A stretch of 34,620 nt of DNA from CAYNKA01 sp964397655 (GTDB lineage: Bacteria > Spirochaetota > Spirochaetia > DTKZ01), in NCBI GenBank assembly GCA_964397655.1, contig CAYNKA010000022.1, forward strand, positions 1 to 34,620, given 5' to 3'. The notes beneath the pieces were generated by a model. The model had not been told where the DNA came from, made no database searches, and worked only from the letters and a program-made list of their open reading frames with translations. How positions within the stretch are numbered: position 1 is the stretch's first letter; the number at the start of each line of letters is the position of its first letter. This document shows, piece by piece, positions 13,695-21,339 of the stretch. The position numbers and the translations under genes are program-made.

Positions 13695-15986
13695 ATGAGC
13701 ACGACCGACAAAGACCTGTTCGAAGCGATCTACGACGAAACCCGCGAACCCCTCGCCGCCCGCATGAGGCCGAGGACCCTGGACGAATTCGTCGGCCAGG
13801 ACCACATCCTCGGGCCGGGACGTCTTCTCCGCCGTGCCATCCAGGCGGACCGCCTTTCCTCCGTCATCTTTTCCGGCCCGCCCGGAACCGGCAAGACAAC
13901 TCTCGCGAGGGTCATCGCGAACACCACGAAGAGCTCCTTCCTGGCGCTCAACGCGGTCCTCTCGGGCGTAAAGGACGTGCGCGAGGCCATCGAAGAGGCG
14001 AAGAAGAGCAGGGAGCTCTACGACAGGAGGACCATCCTCTTCGTGGACGAGGTCCACAGATGGAACAAGGCGCAGCAGGACGCCCTCCTTCCCTGGGTTG
14101 AGAACGGCACCTTCATCCTCATCGGCGCTACCACGGAGAATCCCTTCTTCGAGGTGAATTCGGCACTCGTGTCGCGGAGCCGGGTCTTCCAGCTCAGGCC
14201 CCTCGACGGCGAAGACCTCCGCCTCGTGGCGAAGCGGGCCATCGAGGACGAGGAACGCGGCTACGGCAGGTACAAGGTCGTCATCGATCCCGAGGCCCTC
14301 GACCATCTCGTCGGAATCTCGGACGGCGACGCACGGACCCTCCTCGGCGCGTTGGAGCTCGCCGTGGAGACGACTCCCGAGAAGTTCCCACCCCCTCCCG
14401 GAACCGAGATCCGCATCGACCTCCAGGCCGCGGAGGAGTCGATCCAGCGCAGGGCGGTGCTCTACGACAAGAACGGCGATTACCATTACGACACGATCTC
14501 GGCCTTCATCAAGTCGATCCGGGGATCGGACCCGGACGCCGCCCTCTACTGGATGGCGAGGATGATCGCGGCTGGCGAGGACCCGCACTTTCTCTTCCGA
14601 CGCATGCTCATTTCGGCGTGCGAGGACGTTGGCCTCGCCGATCCCCAGGCCCTCGTCGTCGTTGAGGCCGCCGCGAACGCTTTCGACCGGATCGGCATGC
14701 CCGAGGGACAGTTTCATCTCGCGCACGCCGCGCTCTATCTCGCGACCTGCCCCAAGTCAAATTCCGCGCTCGGCTTCTTCGACGCCCTCGGCTCGGTGGA
14801 GAAGGAGGGCAACCGCGACGTGCCCAACCACCTCAAGGACGCGAGCCGCGACAAGAAGGGTTTCGGCCACGGCGAGGGTTATCTCTACCCCCACGCCTAC
14901 CGGGACCATTGGGTCGCGCAGGCCTACCTTCCCGCGGAGATGCGCGGGAGAATCTTCTACACGCCCTCGAACCAGGGCTACGAGGCGAGGATCCGCGACG
15001 AGGTGCTCAGGAAGCGCGAGGCGGCGCTCGAGGCGGTGCTCACCGTTACGGAGGAGATCCTCACCTTCTCGCCCGGGGATTCGGGCAGGGAGGAGTGGAT
15101 CGAGAGGATTTCCCGCGAAAGGAACAGGACGCTCGAGGCCGTGCGCGACAAGCTGTTCTCGTCGGCCGCCCCGGCCCGGCATCACCGCGTCCTCGTAGCG
15201 GACTCGGGGAGCGGCTTCCTCCTCTGGGAGGCCCTGAGGAGGGTGCCGGAGGGCGGCGTCTGGGGGGCTCTGGGCGACGCGAAGGCCCGGGCCGTAGTAG
15301 CCGAGTATTGCGCGCGCCTGCCGGAGATCGAGCGGCCCGTCCTGGTCGACGGCGGCCTCGAGGAGGCGGCGAAGGCGGGTCTTCCCGTCCTCGAGATCGT
15401 CCTCGGAAGGAACCTTCTCACGCGCGAACCGGACCGAGCCGCGGTCCTCGCGGTCGCGGCGGGACTGCTCGCCGAAGGCGGCAGGCTCGCCTTCGCGGAG
15501 ACGGTTCCTTCGCTCGGCACGAGGCTCTCCGAGGCCGCGGGGGTGGAAGGCCTTCCCGCGAAAATCGCCTCGCTTCTCCGTGAGGCCGAGGCATCGCTCT
15601 ACGGCGATCCGGCCAACCCGCTCGTGAACTGGGGGCCGGACGATCTCGCGGCCGCGGCGGAGAAGGCGGGCCTCGAAGGCGTCGAGGTGGAGGTAGAGCG
15701 GTTCGCGGAGACCCGCTTCATCTCGGAGAAGAACGTCGAAGCCTGGTTCGGGCCGTTGCTTTCGGAGGGCGCCGGCTCCGCCGCGGGCGATGCCGCAGCT
15801 TCCGGACGGGCTCACGTCCATCGGAGACGGCTCGGCGGCGTTTACGGCTCCCTGCTCGCGGGAAAACTGAACGAGACCGAAACAGCCTCGCTCGCGGCCT
15901 GGTCCGCGGCCCGCCTCGTCCGCAGGACCCTATCATGGGAGACCGCCGTGGCCTTCGTGACAGGAAAGAAGGGGACGGTTGGATGA
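13695..15986 (+). CDS. rarA: RarA/MgsA AAA+ ATPase fused to a methyltransferase-like C-terminal domain
   Basis: The product is 763 residues. Residues 1 to ~450 are a replication-associated recombination ATPase. Walker A is 'GPPGTGKTT' at 61-69 and Walker B is 'FVDEVHRWN' with Asp118-Glu119. Sensor 1 and the arginine finger lie in 'GATTENPFFEVNSALVSRS', and the MgsA_C tail has 'EGYLYPHAYRDHWVAQ' and 'YTPSNQGYEARIR'. RarA acts at stalled replication forks with SSB. E. coli RarA stops at 447 residues. Here about 310 more follow, with 'VLVADSGSGF' resembling methyltransferase motif I and 'LLAEGGRLAFAETVP' resembling the late strand. No classical 'DxGxGxG' is present, so catalysis is doubtful. No Shine-Dalgarno sequence precedes the ATG. 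The ECF sigma factor follows after seven bases. Confidence 0.9.
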   Translation: MSTTDKDLFEAIYDETREPLAARMRPRTLDEFVGQDHILGPGRLLRRAIQADRLSSVIFSGPPGTGKTTLARVIANTTKSSFLALNAVLSGVKDVREAIEEAKKSRELYDRRTILFVDEVHRWNKAQQDALLPWVENGTFILIGATTENPFFEVNSALVSRSRVFQLRPLDGEDLRLVAKRAIEDEERGYGRYKVVIDPEALDHLVGISDGDARTLLGALELAVETTPEKFPPPPGTEIRIDLQAAEESIQRRAVLYDKNGDYHYDTISAFIKSIRGSDPDAALYWMARMIAAGEDPHFLFRRMLISACEDVGLADPQALVVVEAAANAFDRIGMPEGQFHLAHAALYLATCPKSNSALGFFDALGSVEKEGNRDVPNHLKDASRDKKGFGHGEGYLYPHAYRDHWVAQAYLPAEMRGRIFYTPSNQGYEARIRDEVLRKREAALEAVLTVTEEILTFSPGDSGREEWIERISRERNRTLEAVRDKLFSSAAPARHHRVLVADSGSGFLLWEALRRVPEGGVWGALGDAKARAVVAEYCARLPEIERPVLVDGGLEEAAKAGLPVLEIVLGRNLLTREPDRAAVLAVAAGLLAEGGRLAFAETVPSLGTRLSEAAGVEGLPAKIASLLREAEASLYGDPANPLVNWGPDDLAAAAEKAGLEGVEVEVERFAETRFISEKNVEAWFGPLLSEGAGSAAGDAAASGRAHVHRRRLGGVYGSLLAGKLNETETASLAAWSAARLVRRTLSWETAVAFVTGKKGTVG

Positions 15987-15993
15987 TCACGCT

Positions 15994-16782
15994 ATGAGTG
16001 AGAACATGAGCGGCGATTCCTCCTTCGAGCGGATTTTCATTTCTCACCGCAAGCGTATTTTCAACTTCGCCTACAGGATAACGGGCGACGAGGGAACGGC
16101 GGAGGACGTGACGCAGGAGACCTTTCTCCGCGCCTTCAAGAACCTCGATTCCTTTCGCGGGGAAAGCGAATTATCGACCTGGCTCTACGCGATCGCGAAG
16201 AATCTCTGCTTCGAGCATTTCCGGAAAGCGAAGCGCTCGAACTTCCGAGACCTGGAATCGCTTCTCCGTACCGCGGCTTCGGAGGACTCCGGCTTCCGCT
16301 CGGACATCGAAAAGCGCTCCTATGTGGAGCAGGTCAAGGAAGGTTGCCTTCTCGGCCTGCTCCGGTGTCTGCCGTACGGCCGGCGGGTCGCCTTCATCCT
16401 CGTCGTACTCTACGGCCTGCCCGCCGCCGCGGCCGGCGAAGTCCTCGGCAAATCCCCGAACGCCGTACGCGTCCTCGTGTGCCGGGCGAAGGCGGCTCTG
16501 AAATCCTTTCTGTGCAAACATTGTTCTCTCTACGATCCCGGCAACCCCTGCCGCTGCGAGAACCTGGTGTCCTTCTCGCTGAAACGGGGCTGGATCAAGA
16601 CCCCGCGTACAGGCAGCGGACGGGACCTCGACGCCTCGGCGATAGAAGCGGAACTGAAGACCTTTCGCGACGAGACCGCGCTCTACCGGGGACTCGCCGA
16701 ACGCGAGCCGCCCGAGGCTGTCGCGGCGAGGATTTCTGCGCGGATAAAAGGGAAAAACGCGGTAATTTTCTCGAAAAACTGA
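15994..16782 (+). CDS. ECF-type sigma factor with Cys-rich C-terminal extension
   Basis: The product is 262 residues. Sigma region 2 is 'RKRIFNFAYRITGDEGTAED' through 'FRGESELSTWLYAIAKN', and region 4 is 'CLPYGRRVAFILVVLYGLPA' through 'SPNAVRVLVCRAKAALKSFL'. After region 4 comes C-x2-C-x8-C-x-C (Cys174, 177, 186, 188), then a ~70-residue tail. The four Cys could hold a metal or act as a redox switch. No anti-sigma factor gene is adjacent, so control may reside in this tail. The ATG at 15994 is chosen seven bases after the rarA stop; the Shine-Dalgarno sequence is poor and the ATG at 16006 is possible. A TTG at 15979 overlapping rarA is less likely. An ECF-type promoter overlaps its stop codon. 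Confidence 0.87.
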   Translation: MSENMSGDSSFERIFISHRKRIFNFAYRITGDEGTAEDVTQETFLRAFKNLDSFRGESELSTWLYAIAKNLCFEHFRKAKRSNFRDLESLLRTAASEDSGFRSDIEKRSYVEQVKEGCLLGLLRCLPYGRRVAFILVVLYGLPAAAAGEVLGKSPNAVRVLVCRAKAALKSFLCKHCSLYDPGNPCRCENLVSFSLKRGWIKTPRTGSGRDLDASAIEAELKTFRDETALYRGLAEREPPEAVAARISARIKGKNAVIFSKN

Positions 16783-16805
16783 AATATACATCCTACGTCG
16801 TCGTC
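16780..16805 (+). promoter_or_regulatory. Candidate ECF-sigma promoter
   Basis: TGAAAT (16780-16785), exactly 16 bases, then CGTC (16802-16805) matches the layout of ECF promoters (TGAAAC-N16-CGTA/CGTC). It begins at the stop codon of the ECF sigma gene and faces the 98-residue protein. Dependence on that sigma factor is inferred. Confidence 0.45.
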
Positions 16806-16837
16806 TAACATCCATATGAACCTTTGGGAGGTCCTGC

Positions 16838-17134
16838 ATGGATGAACGGATGTTTCTCGCGAAAGTGAGGATCGACGTCGACAAGATGGCGGAGTTCGGC
16901 CTGAAGCTCGGAAGCGGCGAATTGGACAGGAGCCATATCGTTTTCACCTACTGCCTCAAGGACGATCCGTCCGTGGGTTTGAGTCTCTGGAACGCGGAGG
17001 ACAGGCGGCATTTCGACCGGCTCATCGCGCCCCATGCCGTGTATTACCGCGAAATCATCGACGTGCAGGAGGCGGTGAAGCCGGAGGAGGCGATGAGGCT
17101 GATTCTCGAAGAAATGAAGAAAGGCGGCGCCTGA
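16838..17134 (+). CDS. 98-residue protein of unknown function
   Basis: A clear GGGAGG before ATG 16838 and clean flanks support a real gene. The protein is soluble and alternates predicted strands and helices: 'MFLAKVRIDVDKMAEFGLKL', 'HIVFTYCLKDDPSVGLSLWN', 'RRHFDRLIAPHAVYYREIID' and 'PEEAMRLILEEMKKG'. This order fits a small ferredoxin-like alpha/beta fold such as those of DUF3303 or monooxygenase-type dimers, but no family is recognised with confidence. It lies 55 bases after the ECF sigma gene, behind a candidate ECF promoter, and 66 bases before a methyltransferase. It is a plausible target of that sigma factor. Confidence 0.75.
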   Translation: MDERMFLAKVRIDVDKMAEFGLKLGSGELDRSHIVFTYCLKDDPSVGLSLWNAEDRRHFDRLIAPHAVYYREIIDVQEAVKPEEAMRLILEEMKKGGA

Positions 17135-17200
17135 GGCCGCCTCCTGTGGAGCAGCAGAGATTGCGGTGTTATAGTGTTCTCCGAGACGAGGAGGACCACC

Positions 17201-18001
17201 GTGAAGACCCTCGATGAAAGCGTGGCCGCGGCGATGGACGGCCGCGACGCGTCGATCGTACCCTTCCTCCCTTACATCCTTCGGGACACCTGGGAACTCG
17301 GAACCTCGCCCGAGGTCGTGATCGGCCTCATCGAGCGGCATATCATCGGCAGCCGCGGTGAAGCCTGCCGCAGTCTCCGTCTCCTCGACTTGGGATGCGG
17401 CAAGGGGGCCGTGTCCGTGAAGGCGGCCGCGAAACTCGGCTGTTCCTGTCTTGGGATCGACGCCCTCGAACCCTTCGTCGAGGAGGCGCGGCGAAAGGCC
17501 GAAGGCTTCGGCGTCGCGGAGCTCTGCCGATTCGAGACGGGCGACATCCGCCTCCGGGTGCGGGAGTTCTCCGGCTTCGACGTCGTGGTCCTCGGCGCCA
17601 TCGGCCCGGTCCTCGGCGACTGGCGCGAAACCCTCGAAGCTGTCTCTCCCTGTCTCGCCCCGGGCGGTCTCGTGATCGTCGACGACGGCTACCTGCCGGA
17701 GGGAAGCGCTTTCGCCGATCCGCGCGTCACGACGAAGGCCGTCCTGCTCGAGATGACCGGCAAGGCGGGCTTCGAACTCGTCGACGAAGTCGTCTTCGGG
17801 ACGAAAGAGATGGAGGAGACCGACGCCGCGGTGTTCGAAGCCCTGAAAAAACGATGTCTCGAACTCGCCGGACTCCGGCCGGAACTGAAGGCCCTCTTCT
17901 TGGACTACATCCGGGCGCAGGAGGAGGAGAACGAGGTCCTCGAAACGAAGATCGTATGCGCGGTGTTCGCCCTGAGGAGGACGGGGGACAAGCGTACGTG
18001 A
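17201..18001 (+). CDS. Class I SAM-dependent methyltransferase
   Basis: The product is 266 residues. Motif I is 'LRLLDLGCGKGAVSVKAA', the acidic end of strand 2 is 'CLGIDALEPFVEEAR', the motif II region is 'GDIRLRVREFSGFDVVVLGA', and the later strand is 'CLAPGGLVIVDDGYLP'. A long C-terminal helical part ends 'EVLETKIVCAVFALRR'. The substrate is unknown; the architecture is that of a small-molecule methyltransferase. GAGGAGG (17188-17194) lies six bases before the GTG at 17201. The GTG at 17174 lies ahead of that Shine-Dalgarno sequence and is rejected. It follows the 98-residue gene and is probably in the same unit. Confidence 0.88.
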   Translation: MKTLDESVAAAMDGRDASIVPFLPYILRDTWELGTSPEVVIGLIERHIIGSRGEACRSLRLLDLGCGKGAVSVKAAAKLGCSCLGIDALEPFVEEARRKAEGFGVAELCRFETGDIRLRVREFSGFDVVVLGAIGPVLGDWRETLEAVSPCLAPGGLVIVDDGYLPEGSAFADPRVTTKAVLLEMTGKAGFELVDEVVFGTKEMEETDAAVFEALKKRCLELAGLRPELKALFLDYIRAQEEENEVLETKIVCAVFALRRTGDKRT

Positions 18002-18057
18002 GGAGACTTTTCAGTGATGCGAATTCGCCCCGGTCCTGCGGGAGACTGCCGTGCGCG

Positions 18058-20421
18058 TCATGCCGGTTCGCTCGGCCGGATCGGAAAGGTCAGTACGGCT
18101 TCGGTCCCTTTCCCCGTGTTTCCGATCGTGAAAGAACCCGCGAGCTGGTCGACGAGCACCTCCACGATCTCGAGTCCCAGGCCCTTCCTCTCGGCGAAAT
18201 CGGGTGGGAGTCCCCTGCCGTCGTCCGAAATCCGGAGGACGGCGGAGTCCCGGATTTCGAGAGAGAGGCGTATTTCCCCGCCGCCTCCTTCGGGATAGGC
18301 GTACTTGAAGGCGTTGGTGAGCAGTTCGTTCAAGATAAGCCCCAGGTTGACGGCGCGCTTGATGTCGAGGCCGACCGGCTCGAGCGAGAACACGAGGGAT
18401 ATGCTTTCGGGTCCGGAGGAATACGTCGCCTGGAGGGCGAGGGAGATGTCCTCGAGATAATTCGCCAGATTCACTTCGGCCAATTCGTCCCGTTCGTAGA
18501 GCTGCTCGTAGAGCCTTCCGATGGTATGAAGCCGGGCCGTCAGATCCAGGAATACCTCGCGGACCCGGTTGTCGTTCGTTCTGCCCCTTTCCAAGGACAG
18601 CAGGCTCGCGACGATTCCGAGGGTGTTCTTCATGCGGTGCTGCATTTCCTTCAAGAGAACGAGCTTTTCCTGGTTGGATTTTTCGAGCCGCTTCTCGATT
18701 TTCTCCCGCTCGGTGATGAATCGAGCCTGCTGGACGTTCTGGTAGGCTTTGAGGGAGAGCTCGTTGGCGAAGGAAAAGAGGGCCCGAGCGACCTTGTTGA
18801 ACTGCTCAGTCGTCATTACCGGCACTTCCGCGAAGGCGCGTTCGAATTCCTCCCTGTCGGCGCCTATCCTGTCGGCGTAGTCGATGATCTTCGCCTTGTC
18901 GATTTCCTCGTTTCGTACCTGCCCGATGAGCCAGTTCGCAATATGCTTTCCGCCCAGGGTGATGCTCGCCCCGGCGTTCCAGAGCCCTGCGCTGAGGCAC
19001 GGCATCACGATGGGGCCTTTTTCGTTGAGGCGTCCGATGGCCGCGTCCGAGGCGTTGCAGTTCAGCCGGCCGGCTTCGGTCGCTCGGATCATGGTGCACA
19101 AGGGGTGGAAGTTGCTCGGTTTGGTGATCGGCGTTCCGTCAGGGAACGTGATGAGGGAGGCGACGTTCGTCGCTGCCGCGAAATCGTCTTGGACCCGCTG
19201 GAGGGCTTCGAGGTCGAAGAGATCGGTGAGGGAAAGGTCTCCCGGTTCGTTCAGCGGCTGGGAAAGAGCGAGCACTTTTTTCTTCAAGGCCTCTTCGGCG
19301 AGCTTCATGTCGGTGATGTCCACGGTAGTTCCCATGATCGCGGGCCGTCCCCGATACGTCGTGTAGGTTCCGAGTACCCTCACATGGACGAAACTACCGT
19401 CCTTTCGAATAGAGCGGAACTCGTATTCGGTCGAGGCGACTTCCCCTGAAAGCCGTTTCTGAATGTATTCTTCCGCGATCCCCCGATCATCGGGGTGGAT
19501 CGTTTCGTATATGGAGATTTTATCCACGATTTCTTCGACCGAATAGCCGATGATCTTCGCGAAGCGCTCGTTCACGAACCGGAACAGGCCGTCTTGAATG
19601 ATGTAGACTCCGACGAGCGCCTTCTCGACGAGATCGCGGTATTTCGCCTCCGATTCACGGAGGGCTTCCTCGAAGCGTTTTCTTTCCGTGATCTCGCGGG
19701 TCGTGCCGATGACTCCGAGGAGCCGGCCGTCTCGGCCGAACAGCGGGGTCTTGACGGTTTCCATCACGGACTTTTTCCCGGCGAGGGCGAGAGTCAGGGG
19801 TTCCTCGAAGACTGTCGGTTTTCCCGAGGCTATCGCTTTGCGGTCGTTTTCCCGGTACAGCTCGGCTTCCTCCCTGCCGACGAAGTCGTAATCGGTTTTT
19901 CCGATGACGTTCTTTTCTTCGGTATCGACGAGCCGCTCGAAACTGCCGTTGCAGGCGATGAATACGCCCTCCGTGTCCTTGACCCAGACGGGGTCCGGGA
20001 CTGCACGGAGGAGGGCGCGTTGACGCGCCTCGCTCTCGAGGGCCCTTTCCCGGGCCTCGAAGAGATCGAACGCCGTTTCGAGGGAAGCCTGGAGCACGAA
20101 GGCCCCGGCATCCTTCATGACGTATCCGTAACGCGAGATGTTCCGCACGCGCTCGACCGTTTCCCGTTCCGAGTGCGACGTGAGAAACACGATGGGAATT
20201 CCCCTGTCCGCCAGGATGCGCCGTGCCGTTTCGGCTCCGTCGATCCCTTCTCCGAGGTCGATGTCCATGAGGACGAGATCCGCACCGAGTTCCTTCGAGG
20301 CGAGCCGTACCGCCTCTTCCCCGTGGCCGGCGGTTATTACCTCGTAGCCGAAACTCCGCAATTGCGAGGCTTCCTCGAAGGCGATGATCGCTTCATCTTC
20401 CACGAGAAGGACTTTTTTCAT
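18058..20421 (-). CDS. Hybrid sensor histidine kinase: REC-PAS-PAS-PocR-HisKA_2-HATPase
   Basis: The product is 787 residues with no membrane segment, so it is cytoplasmic. An N-terminal receiver domain (1-120) has the acidic pair near Glu8-Asp9, phospho-acceptor Asp53, Thr81 and Lys103. Two PAS domains follow (about 125-255 and 260-385, the second ending 'GTTVDITDMK'). A PocR-type sensory domain spans about 400-560, with Cys in 'HPLCTMIRATEAGRLNCNAS' and 'VMPCLSAGLWN'. The transmitter is of the HisKA_2 kind, 'KEMQHRMKNTLG' with His595, then an ATPase domain with 'NELLTNAFKYAYP' and 'DDGRGLP'. The ATG at 20421 is chosen because promoter-like elements overlap the upstream TTG at 20436. No partner response regulator is adjacent. 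PocR domains sense small metabolites, with the ligand unknown here. Confidence 0.9.
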   Translation of the reverse strand: MKKVLLVEDEAIIAFEEASQLRSFGYEVITAGHGEEAVRLASKELGADLVLMDIDLGEGIDGAETARRILADRGIPIVFLTSHSERETVERVRNISRYGYVMKDAGAFVLQASLETAFDLFEARERALESEARQRALLRAVPDPVWVKDTEGVFIACNGSFERLVDTEEKNVIGKTDYDFVGREEAELYRENDRKAIASGKPTVFEEPLTLALAGKKSVMETVKTPLFGRDGRLLGVIGTTREITERKRFEEALRESEAKYRDLVEKALVGVYIIQDGLFRFVNERFAKIIGYSVEEIVDKISIYETIHPDDRGIAEEYIQKRLSGEVASTEYEFRSIRKDGSFVHVRVLGTYTTYRGRPAIMGTTVDITDMKLAEEALKKKVLALSQPLNEPGDLSLTDLFDLEALQRVQDDFAAATNVASLITFPDGTPITKPSNFHPLCTMIRATEAGRLNCNASDAAIGRLNEKGPIVMPCLSAGLWNAGASITLGGKHIANWLIGQVRNEEIDKAKIIDYADRIGADREEFERAFAEVPVMTTEQFNKVARALFSFANELSLKAYQNVQQARFITEREKIEKRLEKSNQEKLVLLKEMQHRMKNTLGIVASLLSLERGRTNDNRVREVFLDLTARLHTIGRLYEQLYERDELAEVNLANYLEDISLALQATYSSGPESISLVFSLEPVGLDIKRAVNLGLILNELLTNAFKYAYPEGGGGEIRLSLEIRDSAVLRISDDGRGLPPDFAERKGLGLEIVEVLVDQLAGSFTIGNTGKGTEAVLTFPIRPSEPA

Positions 20422-20435
20422 ACTCTCGGAATTCA

Positions 20436-20464
20436 AGTGTAAGGCATGGACCTCGCATAAGCAA
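20436..20464 (-). promoter_or_regulatory. Candidate promoter for hybrid kinase
   Basis: On the minus strand TTGCTT (20464-20459), 17 bases, then TACACT (20441-20436) predict transcription from about 20429. That leaves an eight-base leader before ATG 20421. Both elements are weak matches. Confidence 0.35.
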
Positions 20465-20558
20465 CAGACGGCGATTTCGGTGAAAATCCTTGCTCCGTGC
20501 GCTCCGATGTGCGATCATGAGGCGTGGCGTATCGCTGAAGATGCAGGCGGGTGTCGGA

Positions 20559-20780
20559 ATGAACCGGGAAACCATAGCGAAACGCATCGCCGAAAAGGCG
20601 GCGGAATACCTCGGCTCCGTCCCCAAGGACGGCCTGGATGCGATCCTGCTTTCAGGCAGCGCGGCGCGCGGCGAACGTGGTACCGCCGAAAGACCGCAGG
20701 ATCAGGATCGCCGGTTGACGCCGGGCGATCCGCGGATTTTTTGTTTCTTGACGGCGGAGAGAAAACCCTACTATAAGTGA
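20559..20780 (+). pseudogene. Remnant of a nucleotidyltransferase-like gene
   Basis: The 73-codon frame starts 'MNRETIAKRIAEKAAEYLG' and contains 'DAILLSGSAARGERGTAE'. This is the 'GS.ARGE' nucleotide-binding loop that opens DNA polymerase beta-type nucleotidyltransferase domains. The catalytic Asp-x-Asp that should follow within about 15 residues is missing. The rest ('RPQDQDRRLTPGDP...') has no domain character in any frame. Loss of most of the gene by deletion is the simplest reading. A short real protein cannot be excluded, as no stop interrupts the frame. It ends four bases before the SLOG gene, whose candidate promoter lies inside its tail. Confidence 0.5.
20748..20777 (+). promoter_or_regulatory. 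Candidate promoter for SLOG gene, leaderless layout
   Basis: TTGACG (20748-20753), 18 bases, then TATAAG (20772-20777). Transcription would begin at about 20784, the A of the start codon itself. No Shine-Dalgarno sequence is seen. Confidence 0.5.
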
Positions 20781-20783
20781 AGT

Positions 20784-21284
20784 ATGGCGAAACCGATCGT
20801 AGGGGTCATGGGCCCGGGCGAGGACGCGGGCGAATCCGATAAAAGCGTCGCGCGCCGTCTGGGAGCCGGGATCGCCCGGAACGGCTGGATCCTCCTAACC
20901 GGTGGGCGAAGCGCGGGCGTGATGGACGCGGCCTCCGAAGGTGCACACGAAGCGGGGGGCTTCACCCTCGGCATCCTTCCCGGCAAGGACGGAACCGGGG
21001 CCTCGCCCCACCTCGACGTCGCGGTCCTCACCGGCCTGGGCGAGGCGCGGAACGTGCTCAACGTGCAGACCTCAGACGTGGTCGTCTCCGTGGGCATGAA
21101 CCCGGGGACCGCGTCGGAGATCGCCCTCGCGATCAAGGCCGGAAAAGACGTCGTTCTCCTCAACTGCCCGGAGGCGGGCCGGATCTTCTTCGAGTCCCTC
21201 GGCGGGGGCAGGGTGCGTTCCGCGGCCTCCGTCGAAGACGCGCTCCGACTGCTGAACGATTCCTTGGGATTAACGAAATCCTGA
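20784..21284 (+). CDS. SLOG/LOG-like Rossmann protein, TIGR00725 family
   Basis: The product is 166 residues, a full-length member of the DprA/LOG-related TIGR00725 group. It shows 'GVMGPGEDAG' at the N-terminus, then 'GWILLTGGRSAGVMDAASEG', 'LGILPGKD' and 'VVSVGMNPGTASEIALAIKA'. This is the nucleotide-binding Rossmann fold with the Gly-rich loops that define the family. LOG relatives cleave cytokinin riboside monophosphates and others bind molybdenum cofactor or nucleotides, but for this subgroup no activity is established. The 'PGGxGTxxE' catalytic motif of true LOG enzymes is here 'NPGTASE', so phosphoribohydrolase activity is uncertain. The start has no Shine-Dalgarno sequence and the message may be leaderless. 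The ABC operon begins 55 bases downstream. Confidence 0.85.
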   Translation: MAKPIVGVMGPGEDAGESDKSVARRLGAGIARNGWILLTGGRSAGVMDAASEGAHEAGGFTLGILPGKDGTGASPHLDVAVLTGLGEARNVLNVQTSDVVVSVGMNPGTASEIALAIKAGKDVVLLNCPEAGRIFFESLGGGRVRSAASVEDALRLLNDSLGLTKS

Positions 21285-21339
21285 CACGGGAAGTATAGGT
21301 TTCTTGAGAACCTGAATCTTCAGAATCGGGAGGTATTCT

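Noticed and set aside
17395..19449. Long + strand open frame (684 codons)
   Set aside because: It is the antisense shadow of the methyltransferase end and the hybrid kinase. It is Arg/Gly-rich with no domain, as expected for high-GC DNA.
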